From positions 62,001 through 126,000 of the forward strand of contig JAEWIE010000019.1 in assembly GCA_023387375.1 (NCBI GenBank): a stretch of DNA of 64,000 nt, read 5' to 3'. The notes beneath the pieces are model-generated. The model saw only the letters and a list, made by a program, of their open reading frames with translations. It made no database searches and had not been told where the DNA came from. The DNA comes from Bacteroidota bacterium. Lineage in GTDB: Bacteria; Bacteroidota; Bacteroidia; Flavobacteriales; Weeksellaceae. How positions within the stretch are numbered: the stretch's first letter is position 1; the number at the start of each line of letters is the position of its first letter. Shown here one piece after another: positions 34,795 through 44,932 of this stretch. The translations under genes were made by a program, and so were the position numbers.

Positions 34795-36930
34795 ATGAAA
34801 AAAATAGTATCGATACTAAGTGTACTGGCTATTTCTGGGCTCAGTTATCTGGGTGCACAGCAAATCACACTAGACAAAATCTACTCGGGAGAATACCGAG
34901 GCAAAGGAATTGCGGGGGTTGCTTCTTTAAAAAGCGGCGAACAATATGCAGTCATTGAAGCTGGAGGCATATCCAAATATGGATATAAATCAGCTAAAAA
35001 AGAAGGGCAGATTGCCCAAGGTCGATTCCAAAGCTATAATTTTTCACAAGATGAAAGTAAAATTCTTTTACTAACCGAAAGCCAAAGCGTATACCGTCAC
35101 TCCTTTCTTGGTAAATTTGAAATTAAGGAAATGGCATCAGGGAAGACAATTCCTCTCAATAAAGGGAACTTTGTCCAAGAACCTACTTTTTCTCCAGATG
35201 CTAGCAAAGTCGCGTTTATCGCAGATAACAATCTCTTTTACCAGGATCTCAAATCCATGGAAATCGTACAAATCACCAACGATGGAAAGAAGAATAGCAT
35301 TATTAACGGACTTGCCGATTGGGTATATGAAGAAGAGTTTGGTCATGCAAGACAATACGAATGGACCAAGAATTCCTCCGCCATCGTATTTGTCAAATCA
35401 GATGAAACGCAGGTTCCAGAGATGAATATGCAGATTTATGGCAAGAACCTCTATCCTACAGACTTTCGATTCAAATATCCTAAAGCAGGAGAAAACAACT
35501 CAGTAGTCTCTGCCCATGTCTACAATTTGAAATCGCAAACGCTAGCTCCTATTGATCTATCTTCATTTAAGAACTACTATATCTCTAATGTCATTCAAAC
35601 AGCCGGCGATGACCAAATCATTTTAATCACTTCGCAAAGAACCCAAAATTCAGCCGATGTTATTTCGGTGGATACCCAAACAGCCAAAGCGAAAAAACTT
35701 TTCACGGAATCTGACGAGAAGTGGATCGAAATGGACAACATCATTCTCGAATTTTTAGAGGATAACTCTTTTCTATGGGGTAGTGAGCGCGATGGCAACC
35801 GACACCTATATTGGTACAATGCAGACGGAAGTTTAAAAAAGCAAATCACAAAAGGCGATTGGCAAGTAAAAAACTACTACGGGTTTAATCCTAAATCACG
35901 AGAAGTTTATCTTCAAACGAATGAAACAGGAAGCATTTACAGTGTTATTTCCAAAGTGAATATCGACACAGGCAAAAGCAAACTCCTTTCAAGCAAAACA
36001 GGCTCTAACAGTGCAAAATTCAGTAAAAACTTTAATTACTTCATTGAAACTTCCTCAAGCGCAACGACTCCTTATACCTTCACGCTAAAGAACGGCGAGG
36101 GAAAAACCCTGCGTGAGCTTGAAAACAATGCGGAGATGCTTGCCAAGTTAAAAGCAGACAACTGGGTAGCAAAGGAATACTTCACCATTCCAAACGAAGT
36201 GGGAGATCAGATGAATGCATGGATTATTAAACCCAAAGATTTTGATCCACAAAAAAAATATCCTTTGTTCATGTTCCAATATTCAGGGCCTGGCTCTCAG
36301 CAAGTCACTGATTCGTGGGATGGCGGAAATGGAATCTGGTTCAACCATTTAGCACAGCAAGGCTACATCGTTGCATGCGTAGATGGGAGAGGAACAGGAG
36401 GAAAAGGAACGGACTTTAAAAAAGTCACCTACATGGAGCTTGGTAAATACGAAATTGAGGATCAAATTGCAGCCGCAAAATGGCTAGGAAACCAGTCCTA
36501 TATTGATAAAGATCGCATCGGAATCTTCGGATGGAGTTTTGGCGGCTACATGGCTAGTTTAGCACTAACCAAAGGAGCAGATACTTTTAAATTAGGGATT
36601 GCTGTGGCTCCTGTGACCAACTGGCGCTATTATGACACGGTGTATACGGAGAGATTCATGAGAACTCCTCAGGAAAACCCATCTGGATACGACCAAAACT
36701 CGCCTATTAATTTTGCAAAACTTTTGAAAGGCAAATTCCTTTTGGTCCATGGAACAGCTGATGATAACGTGCATTACCAAAACTCGGTTGAATTTGCCGA
36801 GGCCTTAATCCAAGAGAAAAAGAAATTCCAATTCATGACGTATCCAGACAAAAGCCACGGTATCTCTGGAGGTAACACGCGTGCACAACTCTATCAAATG
36901 ATGACTGATTTCATCATCGAAAATCTCTAA
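34795..36930 (+). CDS. S9 family dipeptidyl peptidase (DPP IV-like), exported
   Basis: A 711-residue serine peptidase: signal peptide (about 1-21, ending 'LGAQ'), a DPP4 N-terminal beta-propeller (about 40-480) with the substrate-N-terminus-binding 'YEEEF' motif ('DWVYEEEFGH', residues near 180), and a C-terminal alpha/beta-hydrolase domain with nucleophile Ser581 in 'GWSFGGYM', Asp in 'HGTADDNVHYQN' and His in 'YPDKSHGIS'. It removes dipeptides, typically X-Pro or X-Ala, from peptide N-termini in the periplasm. The three peptide transporters directly downstream on the same strand suggest a peptide-feeding locus, the peptidase producing and the POTs importing di- and tripeptides. Confidence 0.94.
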   Translation: MKKIVSILSVLAISGLSYLGAQQITLDKIYSGEYRGKGIAGVASLKSGEQYAVIEAGGISKYGYKSAKKEGQIAQGRFQSYNFSQDESKILLLTESQSVYRHSFLGKFEIKEMASGKTIPLNKGNFVQEPTFSPDASKVAFIADNNLFYQDLKSMEIVQITNDGKKNSIINGLADWVYEEEFGHARQYEWTKNSSAIVFVKSDETQVPEMNMQIYGKNLYPTDFRFKYPKAGENNSVVSAHVYNLKSQTLAPIDLSSFKNYYISNVIQTAGDDQIILITSQRTQNSADVISVDTQTAKAKKLFTESDEKWIEMDNIILEFLEDNSFLWGSERDGNRHLYWYNADGSLKKQITKGDWQVKNYYGFNPKSREVYLQTNETGSIYSVISKVNIDTGKSKLLSSKTGSNSAKFSKNFNYFIETSSSATTPYTFTLKNGEGKTLRELENNAEMLAKLKADNWVAKEYFTIPNEVGDQMNAWIIKPKDFDPQKKYPLFMFQYSGPGSQQVTDSWDGGNGIWFNHLAQQGYIVACVDGRGTGGKGTDFKKVTYMELGKYEIEDQIAAAKWLGNQSYIDKDRIGIFGWSFGGYMASLALTKGADTFKLGIAVAPVTNWRYYDTVYTERFMRTPQENPSGYDQNSPINFAKLLKGKFLLVHGTADDNVHYQNSVEFAEALIQEKKKFQFMTYPDKSHGISGGNTRAQLYQMMTDFIIENL

Positions 36931-36967
36931 TTTCATAAATTCATATTAGACCTTTATAGAAACTTAC

Positions 36968-38629
36968 ATGGAAAAAAAGAACAAACACCCGAAGGGCTTG
37001 CCCTACCTCTTTCTCACGGAAATGTGGGAGCGATTTGGATACTATCTAATTTTGGGGATATTTGTCCTCTACATGATTGACCCAAAAGATACAGGCGGGC
37101 TCGGTTTTCTTGACAAAACCGCTGACGATATCTTTGGAACTTTCATTGCCCTAACGTATTTAACCCCTTTTCTTGGTGGTTTTTTAGCAGACCGCGTGCT
37201 TGGGTATGTAAAAGCAATTTATATTGGAGGACTTCTTATGGCAGCCGGATATATCGGCGTGGGTCTCTTCCAAGGCCTTCCTATGTTTTACGCTTCCTTA
37301 GGACTTGTCATTCTTGGAAATGGCTTCTTCAAGCCTTCCATTTCCACTCTTCTTGGAAATCTATATTCCGAAGAGCCATACAAGGCAAACAAAGATGCCG
37401 GATACAATATTTTTTATATGGGAATTAACATTGGAGCCTTAATCTGCAACTTTGTGGCTGCCTATATGAGAAACAAATACGGTTGGGGTCCTGCATTTAT
37501 TACGGCGGGAGTCGGAATGCTTATTGGACTTACGGTTTTCACCATCGGAATGAAACACATTCGGGATGCAAATATCTTAAAACCTGCTCAAGAAGGAGAT
37601 ACAAAATTATCTTCGGTATTACTTAAAGTTTTCTTACCTGCCATATTAGCAGGACTTGTGGGCTGGATTATTCCAGGCAACATCTTCGGGAGCGATAGTA
37701 CAGATGCCTTTATCTTTGCTTGTATTCCTGTAGTCATTTTCTATATCAGTTTGTATGCAAAGGCCAATGCAGAAGACAAAAGACCGATCGGGGCACTACT
37801 TGCAATTTTTGCGGTTAGCCTTATGTTCTGGGCTGTTTTCAAACAGAACGGAACGGCCCTGACAAGGTGGGCGAATTATTACACGGAGCGCGCGGCACCC
37901 GAAGCCGTTGAAAAACCTTTGGAAGCACTCTATTTGGTGGAAACCAAAACCTTTGCGACGCAAGATGCCACGGTGTACGATCATCAGTACCGCGCCCAAT
38001 TGGATGAGAATGGCAACGCTATTAAAGAACCCGGAAAAGACATCTATTTCCGTAATATTTCGCCGGAGTTTAAATCCGAACTTGAAAAAGATCCTGAGCA
38101 GAACGTATACCTACTCAATACGGAACTCTTTCAATCCGTCAATCCGTTTTGGGTCATCGTACTTACCCCACTCGTAGTTGGATTCTTCATGTTCCTAAGG
38201 CGTAGGGGCAAAGAACCTACGACGCCCTCGAAGATTGTACTGGGGCTCTTTATCTCTGCTCTTTCTTGTTTAGTAATGGTGGGCGCAGTTTATGTCGGAG
38301 GAAATGGACTGGAGAAAGTCTCTGCTTGGTGGCTCATCGCGGCGTATGGAGTAATCACCGTGGGAGAACTATGTCTTTCCCCTATGGGACTCTCGCTGGT
38401 TTCTAAACTCTCACCTCCACGGATCACCGCTCTTATGATGGGAGGATTTTTCCTCTCCACTTCGATCGGGAACAAGCTCTCGGGTGTGCTTTCGAGTTTA
38501 TGGTACAATTACGAAGACAAGGCAAATTTCTTCTGGGTGAATTTCGGTCTTCTTCTTTTGGCCACTCTCTTAGGACTCTCTATCCTAAAAGGCTTAAACA
38601 AAGTTATGAAAGAGCGGGATGTAAACTAA
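36968..38629 (+). CDS. Proton-dependent peptide transporter (POT/PTR), copy 1
   Basis: A 553-residue, 14-helix peptide:H+ symporter. The proton-coupling motif is in 'EMWERFGYYLILGIFVLYM' (ExxERFxYY), the PTR2 signature in 'GNGFFKPSISTLLGNLY' and 'YNIFYMGINIGALICN', and the late motif in 'GELCLSPMGLSLVSKLSPP'. Compared with copies 2 and 3 it has a longer hydrophilic insert (about residues 300-380, between late helices). It starts 37 bp after the peptidase gene, so it may share that transcript. Imports di-/tripeptides across the inner membrane. Confidence 0.93.
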   Translation: MEKKNKHPKGLPYLFLTEMWERFGYYLILGIFVLYMIDPKDTGGLGFLDKTADDIFGTFIALTYLTPFLGGFLADRVLGYVKAIYIGGLLMAAGYIGVGLFQGLPMFYASLGLVILGNGFFKPSISTLLGNLYSEEPYKANKDAGYNIFYMGINIGALICNFVAAYMRNKYGWGPAFITAGVGMLIGLTVFTIGMKHIRDANILKPAQEGDTKLSSVLLKVFLPAILAGLVGWIIPGNIFGSDSTDAFIFACIPVVIFYISLYAKANAEDKRPIGALLAIFAVSLMFWAVFKQNGTALTRWANYYTERAAPEAVEKPLEALYLVETKTFATQDATVYDHQYRAQLDENGNAIKEPGKDIYFRNISPEFKSELEKDPEQNVYLLNTELFQSVNPFWVIVLTPLVVGFFMFLRRRGKEPTTPSKIVLGLFISALSCLVMVGAVYVGGNGLEKVSAWWLIAAYGVITVGELCLSPMGLSLVSKLSPPRITALMMGGFFLSTSIGNKLSGVLSSLWYNYEDKANFFWVNFGLLLLATLLGLSILKGLNKVMKERDVN

Positions 38630-38648
38630 GTCCCTATTAAATATACTT

Positions 38649-38688
38649 ACTGAAAATCGTAGCAAAAGGCTGCGATTTTCAGTTTTTA
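38649..38688 (+). terminator. Intrinsic terminator after POT copy 1
   Basis: Stem ACTGAAAATCG..GC / GC..CGATTTTCAGT, followed by TTTTT at 38683. Confidence 0.85.
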
Positions 38689-38691
38689 GTG

Positions 38692-38721
38692 TTGCTGGGT
38701 TTCTAAAAAAAAGTATATTTG
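38692..38721 (+). promoter_or_regulatory. Promoter of POT copy 2
   Basis: TTG (38692-38694), a 19-bp spacer and TATATTTG (38714-38721), 32 bp before the ATG. Confidence 0.65.
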
Positions 38722-38752
38722 CTATGCTTAACATTAATTAACAATTAAATTT

Positions 38753-40249
38753 ATGGATACAGTACAGGCCAAAAAAGGTCACCCGAAGGGGCTCTATACC
38801 TTATTTTTCACAGAAATGTGGGAACGTTTCTCTTATTATGGAATGAGAGCGTTATTAACGATCTTCTTAACTGCCGAATTAGCTACGGGTGGATTTGGTC
38901 TAGACCGAGCAGAATCACTTAAAATCTATGGTATATTCACTGCCTTGGTTTACCTTACTCCGATTCTAGGAGGTTGGTTTGCTGACAAAATCTTAGGACA
39001 AAGAAAGTCTATTGTCATTGGAGGGCTCGTTATGGCCATCGGGCAGTTTTTACTTGCAGCAGGAGCCTCCTCTGCTTTTGTAAGCGATTTAGATTCCCGT
39101 CAACATTTATTTTATCTAGGTTTAGGGGTTCTCATTTTAGGGAATGGATTCTTTAAACCGAATATTTCTACAGTTGTTGGAGATTTATACGACAACTCTG
39201 ACCCAAGAAAAGACGGTGCATTCACCATCTTCTATATGGGTATTAACATTGGAGCCTTCCTTTCCCCTTTTGTGGCGGGTACACTGGGTGAAAAAGTGGG
39301 ATGGCCTTATGGATATTTAGCAGCAGGTCTAGGTATGCTTCTAGGGGTTCTTTGGTTTTATGTAAGAAGAAGTACACTTGAAGACAAGGGACTTCCTCCT
39401 GGTTACAAAGAAAAAGGACTAACACATTTACTACCTAAAGACTGGAGAGACATTCTGCTCTACACGATTGCAAATGTGGCTGCCGTCTTTTTAATTATGC
39501 TTATTTGGAATAACACAAACGAATTAATTCATTCCATTATAATCTGGGTATTTGGGATTCTAGGTGCCGGATTTATTGGACTCTCTATTTTCAAAGGAAC
39601 CAGCGGAACCACCGAATGGACAAGAGTATTTGTTATTCTAATTCTTGCCTTCTTTAATATTGTCTTCTGGGCTGGTTTTGAGCAGGCTGGGGGTACTTTC
39701 AACTTATTTGCACAAGATAACACAAACCGCGTCATGGGTGGATTTGAAATCCCAACGACTTGGTTTCAGAACATTAATCCAATTGTAATTGTTTTGTTTG
39801 CTCCACTTTTCTCTCTTTTATGGGTAAAACTAGATAAGTTCAAATTAAACCCTAGAACTCCTGTGAAATTTGCCATTGCTATGTTTATCGGTGCGATTGC
39901 ATTTTTCATCATGACTCAAGCAAGCAACCAAGCGGAGAATGGAAACCTAGTAAGTCCAATGTGGCTTGTGGTAGTGTACGCCCTACTTACCATGGGTGAG
40001 CTTTGCCTCTCTCCTATTGGCCTCTCTATGGTTACAAAACTTTCGCCTGGAAAAATTGTTTCCATTATGATGGGAGTATGGATGGCGAGTTTTGCACTAG
40101 GAAACTACTTTGCAGCTACTCTTGAGCAAATCTTGGTTCAATACGAATTTGATCTTTATCCTTTTATTACTTATCTAATGGTCATTTCAGGAGTTTTACT
40201 TCTGCTTCTTTCACCAATTTTGAATAAGTTCATGAAAGGAATTCACTAA
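38753..40249 (+). CDS. Proton-dependent peptide transporter (POT/PTR), copy 2
   Basis: A 498-residue POT family symporter: 'EMWERFSYYGMRALLTIFL', 'GNGFFKPNISTVVGDLY', 'FTIFYMGINIGAFLSPFVA', 'GELCLSPIGLSMVTKLSP'. It has its own promoter and is followed by a terminator, so its expression can differ from copies 1 and 3. Substrate differences cannot be derived from sequence. Confidence 0.94.
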   Translation: MDTVQAKKGHPKGLYTLFFTEMWERFSYYGMRALLTIFLTAELATGGFGLDRAESLKIYGIFTALVYLTPILGGWFADKILGQRKSIVIGGLVMAIGQFLLAAGASSAFVSDLDSRQHLFYLGLGVLILGNGFFKPNISTVVGDLYDNSDPRKDGAFTIFYMGINIGAFLSPFVAGTLGEKVGWPYGYLAAGLGMLLGVLWFYVRRSTLEDKGLPPGYKEKGLTHLLPKDWRDILLYTIANVAAVFLIMLIWNNTNELIHSIIIWVFGILGAGFIGLSIFKGTSGTTEWTRVFVILILAFFNIVFWAGFEQAGGTFNLFAQDNTNRVMGGFEIPTTWFQNINPIVIVLFAPLFSLLWVKLDKFKLNPRTPVKFAIAMFIGAIAFFIMTQASNQAENGNLVSPMWLVVVYALLTMGELCLSPIGLSMVTKLSPGKIVSIMMGVWMASFALGNYFAATLEQILVQYEFDLYPFITYLMVISGVLLLLLSPILNKFMKGIH

Positions 40250-40273
40250 AAATAAATGAAAATTAAATAACTC

Positions 40274-40303
40274 AAAACCACTGAACTTTCAGTGGTTTTT
40301 TCT
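40274..40303 (+). terminator. Intrinsic terminator after POT copy 2
   Basis: Stem AAAACCACTGA / TCAGTGGTTTT with short loop and trailing T run. Confidence 0.85.
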
Positions 40304-40327
40304 AATTTCGCTATCTTATTAATTACA

Positions 40328-41839
40328 ATGGTACAATCAGTAGATCAAATACAGGACTTTAAAGGCAAATACCCAAAACAAATATGGGGACTCTTCTTTT
40401 CCGAAATGTGGGAAAGATTTTGTTTTTATGGCATGCGAGGCATGCTCACTTACTTCATGATTACAGAGCTGCTCATGAAAGAAGACATTGCTCAACTTCA
40501 GTATGGGGCCACTCAGGCCTTTGTCTATGCCTTTACCTTTGTCGGAGGACTCTTTGCAGACAAAATCCTTGGCTTTCGTAAATCCCTATTCTGGGGTGGT
40601 CTTATGATGATCGTCGGAAGTGCCATTTTAGCGAGCAATCCACATGATAATTTCTTTCTTGGAATCGCTTTCACCATTATCGGTACAGGGTTTTTCAAAC
40701 CGAACATCTCCACGATGGTAGGAAAACTTTACCGTCCCAACGACTCTCGTACAGACGCTGGTTTTTCGCTATTTTACGCGGGGATTAACCTAGGGGCTTT
40801 ACTTGGAGGCTATCTATGTATTGCCATTGGAAAAGGAGAACTCTTTAGTCAATGGATTCCTGAGGCTCTACGTTGGAACGTGGCTTTTGGATTAGCAGCC
40901 GTAGTGATGATCATCAGTCTTGTCAATTTCCATTTTGTACAACGTAATTTAGGTTCAATTGGTCTTCAACCTGGCCATCCCGATTCAGACCTTAAAGACC
41001 ATAAGGTTAAAAAATGGCATGAATATGCGGTTTACTTTGGTACCCTTGTACTAATTCCAATTATTATGACGATGGTGTCCAAAACACAGTATACAGATCT
41101 ATTTATGTATATCATTGGCCCTGTCACGCTTCTTTATCTCTTTTATGAAATGAGCAAAGTGACGCCTGCAGAACGTAAAAAGCTTTGGGCTGCCCTTATC
41201 TTTATTGTATTTTCCATTCTCTTCTGGGGAATCTACGAACAAAGTGGAGGCTCCTTAAGTATTTTTGCAGCGAAAAACCTTAATAACGATTTGTTAGGCC
41301 TTGATCCAAACGGCGTAAACAACTCGGGAGGAGCCTTCTATATTATTCTGCTTGCTCCGCTTGCAGGTCTACTTTGGATTTGGCTCAGCAAACGAAAACT
41401 TGAACCCAATACGATTGTGAAATTTGGACTTGGATTCTTATTCTTAGGACTCGGTTTCTATGCACTTTACGCAACAAAATTCTTTGCCAATTTGCAAGGG
41501 GTTACCTCGCTTAATGTTTTTGCTATAGCGCTACTTATCATTACTTTTGGAGAGCTTTGTCTTTCTCCAATTGGACTCTCCATTATGACCAAATTATCGA
41601 CCAAGAACTTGCAAGGGATGATGATGGGACTATGGTTCTTAGCCTCTGCTTACGGACAGTATGTTGCGGGTATCATCGGTTCAAAAATGTCACAAGCTAA
41701 AGACGGAGCTTCCAACTACGAAGCACTAATCACCTACACAGATGGTTACAAACAGCTTGGAATATATGCGCTTATTGCAGGGGTGATACTTATCTTACTT
41801 TCGCCTCTTATTAAAAAACTAATGCAAGATGTTCGCTAA
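40328..41839 (+). CDS. Proton-dependent peptide transporter (POT/PTR), copy 3
   Basis: A 503-residue POT family symporter: 'EMWERFCFYGMRGMLTYFM', 'GTGFFKPNISTMVGKLY', 'FSLFYAGINLGALLGGYLC', 'GELCLSPIGLSIMTKLST'. The start was placed at MVQSVDQIQ; an in-frame ATG 36 bp upstream lies close to the terminator of the previous gene. The third member of the tandem set. No perfect TAnnTTTG was found in its short upstream region. Confidence 0.93.
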   Translation: MVQSVDQIQDFKGKYPKQIWGLFFSEMWERFCFYGMRGMLTYFMITELLMKEDIAQLQYGATQAFVYAFTFVGGLFADKILGFRKSLFWGGLMMIVGSAILASNPHDNFFLGIAFTIIGTGFFKPNISTMVGKLYRPNDSRTDAGFSLFYAGINLGALLGGYLCIAIGKGELFSQWIPEALRWNVAFGLAAVVMIISLVNFHFVQRNLGSIGLQPGHPDSDLKDHKVKKWHEYAVYFGTLVLIPIIMTMVSKTQYTDLFMYIIGPVTLLYLFYEMSKVTPAERKKLWAALIFIVFSILFWGIYEQSGGSLSIFAAKNLNNDLLGLDPNGVNNSGGAFYIILLAPLAGLLWIWLSKRKLEPNTIVKFGLGFLFLGLGFYALYATKFFANLQGVTSLNVFAIALLIITFGELCLSPIGLSIMTKLSTKNLQGMMMGLWFLASAYGQYVAGIIGSKMSQAKDGASNYEALITYTDGYKQLGIYALIAGVILILLSPLIKKLMQDVR

Positions 41840-41877
41840 GGCCTTTAACTTTAGAGCCTAAACTCCATCCAAACACT

Positions 41878-42405
41878 ATGATACGAATTCTTGCTTTTGT
41901 TTTTATTTTCTTCACCGCAAAGTTTTATGCTCAAGTGGACTGGGTTTCGATTACAAAAGCATTTGAGCTTCAGCAAAAAGCCCCTAAAAAGATTCTGATT
42001 CTTTTCTATGAGTCCGATTGTGCTTCATGCCAAAAGCTGCAGCAAACATTTAATTCCCCTGAGATTCAAAACGATCTGCGGGAATATTACTACGTAGTAA
42101 AATTTGACGTCCAAAGCACCCAGAGTTTTACGGCCTTCGGAAAGGACTTCGTAGGCACAGATTCGCGTGAGAAAAAGCCAACAAAATATCACTCTTTTGC
42201 AAGGTTTATGAATATTACTTCCGTGCCAAGCATCGCTTTTTTAGATGAACAGAGTATGCCCATCACCACTATTCAGGGATCGTGGAGTGCAAAAGAATTA
42301 GAACCTTATTTGATCTTTTTTGGACGCGGAGATTACTTAAAAATATCGACAAGCGAAGAGTGGGAGAACTACCGCAAAAAGATTAAATCTAAAATCAAAG
42401 ACTAG
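41878..42405 (+). CDS. Thioredoxin-fold exported protein
   Basis: A 175-residue protein: signal peptide (about 1-19, 'FIFFTAKFYAQ'), then a thioredoxin-like fold with the redox motif CASC in 'FYESDCASCQKLQQTF' near residue 48 and the cis-Pro region 'ITSVPSIAFLDEQ'. Likely a periplasmic thiol-disulfide protein with reducing or chaperone role; the partner is unknown. It begins 38 bp after POT copy 3 and may be co-transcribed. Confidence 0.85.
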   Translation: MIRILAFVFIFFTAKFYAQVDWVSITKAFELQQKAPKKILILFYESDCASCQKLQQTFNSPEIQNDLREYYYVVKFDVQSTQSFTAFGKDFVGTDSREKKPTKYHSFARFMNITSVPSIAFLDEQSMPITTIQGSWSAKELEPYLIFFGRGDYLKISTSEEWENYRKKIKSKIKD

Positions 42406-42501
42406 ACTCTATTCATTTTCTTTTTTTATTGTCTTCTATGCATTCGCATCTTTTTGGTACTTGAGTTAAATTTTCCGAAATTCGACACTTAATCTATTCC
42501 C

Positions 42502-44586
42502 TTGACTCTCGATACTTCCATTGAATACCTGAAAGGCATTGGCCCCGAACGAGCGAAGCTCTTGCACACTGTATTGGGCATTCGAACTGTGGAAGATTTC
42601 CTTCAGTATTATCCCTTGAGGTATATCGACAAAAGCAAAATTTACCAAATCTCTGAGCTCTCAGAAAATCTCCCTGAAATACAACTAAAAGGGAAAATTT
42701 TAGACTTGAGTGAACTGGGCGTTGGAAGAAGCAAGAGGCTTTGGGCTAAATTTCAAGATGCGACGGGCTCGATGGAACTTATCTGGTTTCAATACTCCAA
42801 ATGGCTGAAAGAACAAATCCCGTTGGGAAAGGAACTCTATATCTTTGGGAAAGTATCTAAATTCAATCAGAGCTATTCCATGGCACATCCTGAAATTGAA
42901 ATTCAAGAAAGTCAAACCAGGCCTGCTTATTTGCTCCCAATCTACCCTACTTCTGAAAAACTAACGAAGCGAGGAATCTCTCAAAAGTTCTTTCGAGCGA
43001 TCCTTAAGTCAATTTGTCAAGAACTGCCCACATTAGTGGAGGAAAACCTCCCTACTAAAGTACTCGCTCATTATGATTTGTTATCACGTGAAATGGCCTA
43101 TCGCCATATTCACTTCCCGACAGATCTGGCGTGGCAGCAAAGGGCGGACAAACGACTTAAATTTGAAGAAGCTTTCTTTTTTCAACTGTCTTATGGACTG
43201 AAAAAGAATCATCATGAGACGAGTGCTATTGGTCATCCTTTCACCAAGGTGGGTAGTCATTTCAATGATTTTTACAAAAATCACCTGCCCTTTGATTTAA
43301 CCTCTGCGCAAAAAAGGGTACTCAAAGAAATACGCTCTGATTTAAGAAGACCCATCCAAATGAACCGACTCTTACAGGGAGATGTAGGATCGGGGAAAAC
43401 CATTGTTGCACTTCTCACAATGCTTCTGGCGATGGATAATGGATTTCAGAGTTGTCTTGTAGCTCCTACAGAAATCCTGGCTCAACAGCATTATCTCGGA
43501 ATTTCTGAGCTTTTAAAAGACACGGATATAAGAGTACATTTGCTAACAGGAAGTACAAAAAAAGCGCAGCGACAAGTAATTCACGAAGATTTAAGAGCGC
43601 AAACTGTAAGCATCCTAATTGGAACCCACGCTGTTTTTGAACAGTCCGTACAATTCAAAAACTTGGGACTTTGTATTATTGATGAGCAGCATCGTTTTGG
43701 TGTCGCCCAGAGAGCCACGCTGTGGAAGAAAAATAAAATTGCTCCCCATATCTTAGTAATGACCGCAACCCCAATTCCAAGAACACTTGCCATGAGTTTT
43801 TATTCGGATCTAGATGTATCCGTCATTGATGAACTTCCGGCAGGTCGAAAGCCTATCATTACAGTGCATCGCAAAGAAAAGGACCGCCCTAGCGTATACA
43901 AATTCTGCAAAGACGAAATCCAAAAAGGAAGACAAGTCTATTTTGTTTATCCCCTCATTGAGGAAAGTGAAACTTTAGCCTATAAAAACCTACAAGAAGG
44001 GTTTCAGCATATAACCGAGTATTTTAAAGAGTACACAGTGAGCATGCTTCATGGAAAACTACTGCCTAAAGAGAAAGAAAAAGCAATGGATGTATTCGCA
44101 AGCGGAGAAAGCCAAATCATGGTGGCTACCACGGTGATTGAGGTAGGGGTCAATGTGCCAAATGCCACTGTAATGGTCATTGAGAGCACAGAGCGCTTTG
44201 GACTCTCTCAATTACACCAATTGCGAGGTCGCGTGGGACGGGGAGCCGATCAAAGCTTTTGCATTTTAATGAGCTCTGAGAAACTCAGCAGCGAAAGCCG
44301 CAAACGCATTTCCACTCTTTGTCAAACCAACGATGGATTCAAAATATCAGAGGTCGATTTAGAAATTAGAGGACCTGGGGACATCTTAGGCACGCAGCAA
44401 AGCGGTGTCGTGAATTTTAAAAAGCTAGACCTTTTGAAAGACTTTTCAATTATCAAACAAACCAAGGATTTAGTTTCAGCGATACTAAAAAAAGACCCTC
44501 AACTTCAGAGTCTATCTAATCAATCGATGAAAGCCTTTTATTTGAAAAACTTCAGAGCCAAAACAAAATGGAGCAAAATCTCGTAA
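42502..44586 (+). CDS. recG: ATP-dependent DNA helicase RecG
   Basis: A 694-residue RecG that remodels stalled replication forks and Holliday junctions. The N-terminal wedge domain (about 1-180) is followed by the SF2 core: Walker A 'GDVGSGKT' at residues 293-300, DEQH box at 394-397, 'MTATPIPRT', and the motif VI region 'LRGRVGRG'. 'EIRGPGDILGTQQSG' is the typical RecG C-terminal motif. The only usable start is the TTG at 42502: an in-frame stop lies 12 bp upstream and the next ATG would cut into the conserved wedge domain ('SIEYLKGIGPERAKLL'). Confidence 0.96.
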   Translation: MTLDTSIEYLKGIGPERAKLLHTVLGIRTVEDFLQYYPLRYIDKSKIYQISELSENLPEIQLKGKILDLSELGVGRSKRLWAKFQDATGSMELIWFQYSKWLKEQIPLGKELYIFGKVSKFNQSYSMAHPEIEIQESQTRPAYLLPIYPTSEKLTKRGISQKFFRAILKSICQELPTLVEENLPTKVLAHYDLLSREMAYRHIHFPTDLAWQQRADKRLKFEEAFFFQLSYGLKKNHHETSAIGHPFTKVGSHFNDFYKNHLPFDLTSAQKRVLKEIRSDLRRPIQMNRLLQGDVGSGKTIVALLTMLLAMDNGFQSCLVAPTEILAQQHYLGISELLKDTDIRVHLLTGSTKKAQRQVIHEDLRAQTVSILIGTHAVFEQSVQFKNLGLCIIDEQHRFGVAQRATLWKKNKIAPHILVMTATPIPRTLAMSFYSDLDVSVIDELPAGRKPIITVHRKEKDRPSVYKFCKDEIQKGRQVYFVYPLIEESETLAYKNLQEGFQHITEYFKEYTVSMLHGKLLPKEKEKAMDVFASGESQIMVATTVIEVGVNVPNATVMVIESTERFGLSQLHQLRGRVGRGADQSFCILMSSEKLSSESRKRISTLCQTNDGFKISEVDLEIRGPGDILGTQQSGVVNFKKLDLLKDFSIIKQTKDLVSAILKKDPQLQSLSNQSMKAFYLKNFRAKTKWSKIS

Positions 44587-44589
44587 ATA

Positions 44590-44627
44590 AAATGCACCTG
44601 AACTCAAAGTCCAGGTGCAAATTTAAT
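44590..44627. terminator. Possible terminator between recG and the small membrane gene
   Basis: Stem TGCACCTG / CAGGTGCA (44593-44600, 44612-44619) with 11-nt loop. The T tract is poor, and the two genes converge, so it might serve either. Confidence 0.5.
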
Positions 44628-44663
44628 TTAAGTGTAAAGTTTTAAGTGAAGGAGTATTAGGAT

Positions 44664-44900
44664 CTAATTTTTATTCCCACCCCCTCTAGCGACCAGCGCA
44701 ATAATGAGGATTAAAACCAGGGCTCCAATGACCCAAACAAGAGGATTAGACATCCAATCTCCGCTGGCTAAATCGTCGCCAGGTTTGTCAATATCGACAT
44801 CCACTTTCAGATCTGCCGCTTCCTGAGCAAAGCTGTAAACACTCATCAAAACTGTGAAAGCAATCATTTGGAGCTTGCTCACTAAACTAATTTTTTTCAT
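44664..44900 (-). CDS. Small exported/membrane protein, unknown function
   Basis: A 78-residue protein: signal peptide (about 1-25, ending 'VYSFAQ'), a short acidic linker ('DLKVDVDIDKPGDDLASGDW') and one C-terminal membrane helix ('NPLVWVIGALVLILIIALVA') with tail RGGGNKN. I do not know the family. It stands 32 bp after the small two-helix protein gene, likely co-transcribed. Confidence 0.7.
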   Translation of the reverse strand: MKKISLVSKLQMIAFTVLMSVYSFAQEAADLKVDVDIDKPGDDLASGDWMSNPLVWVIGALVLILIIALVARGGGNKN

Positions 44901-44932
44901 AATTCATTTATTGTTATAGGTTGTATTAAAGT

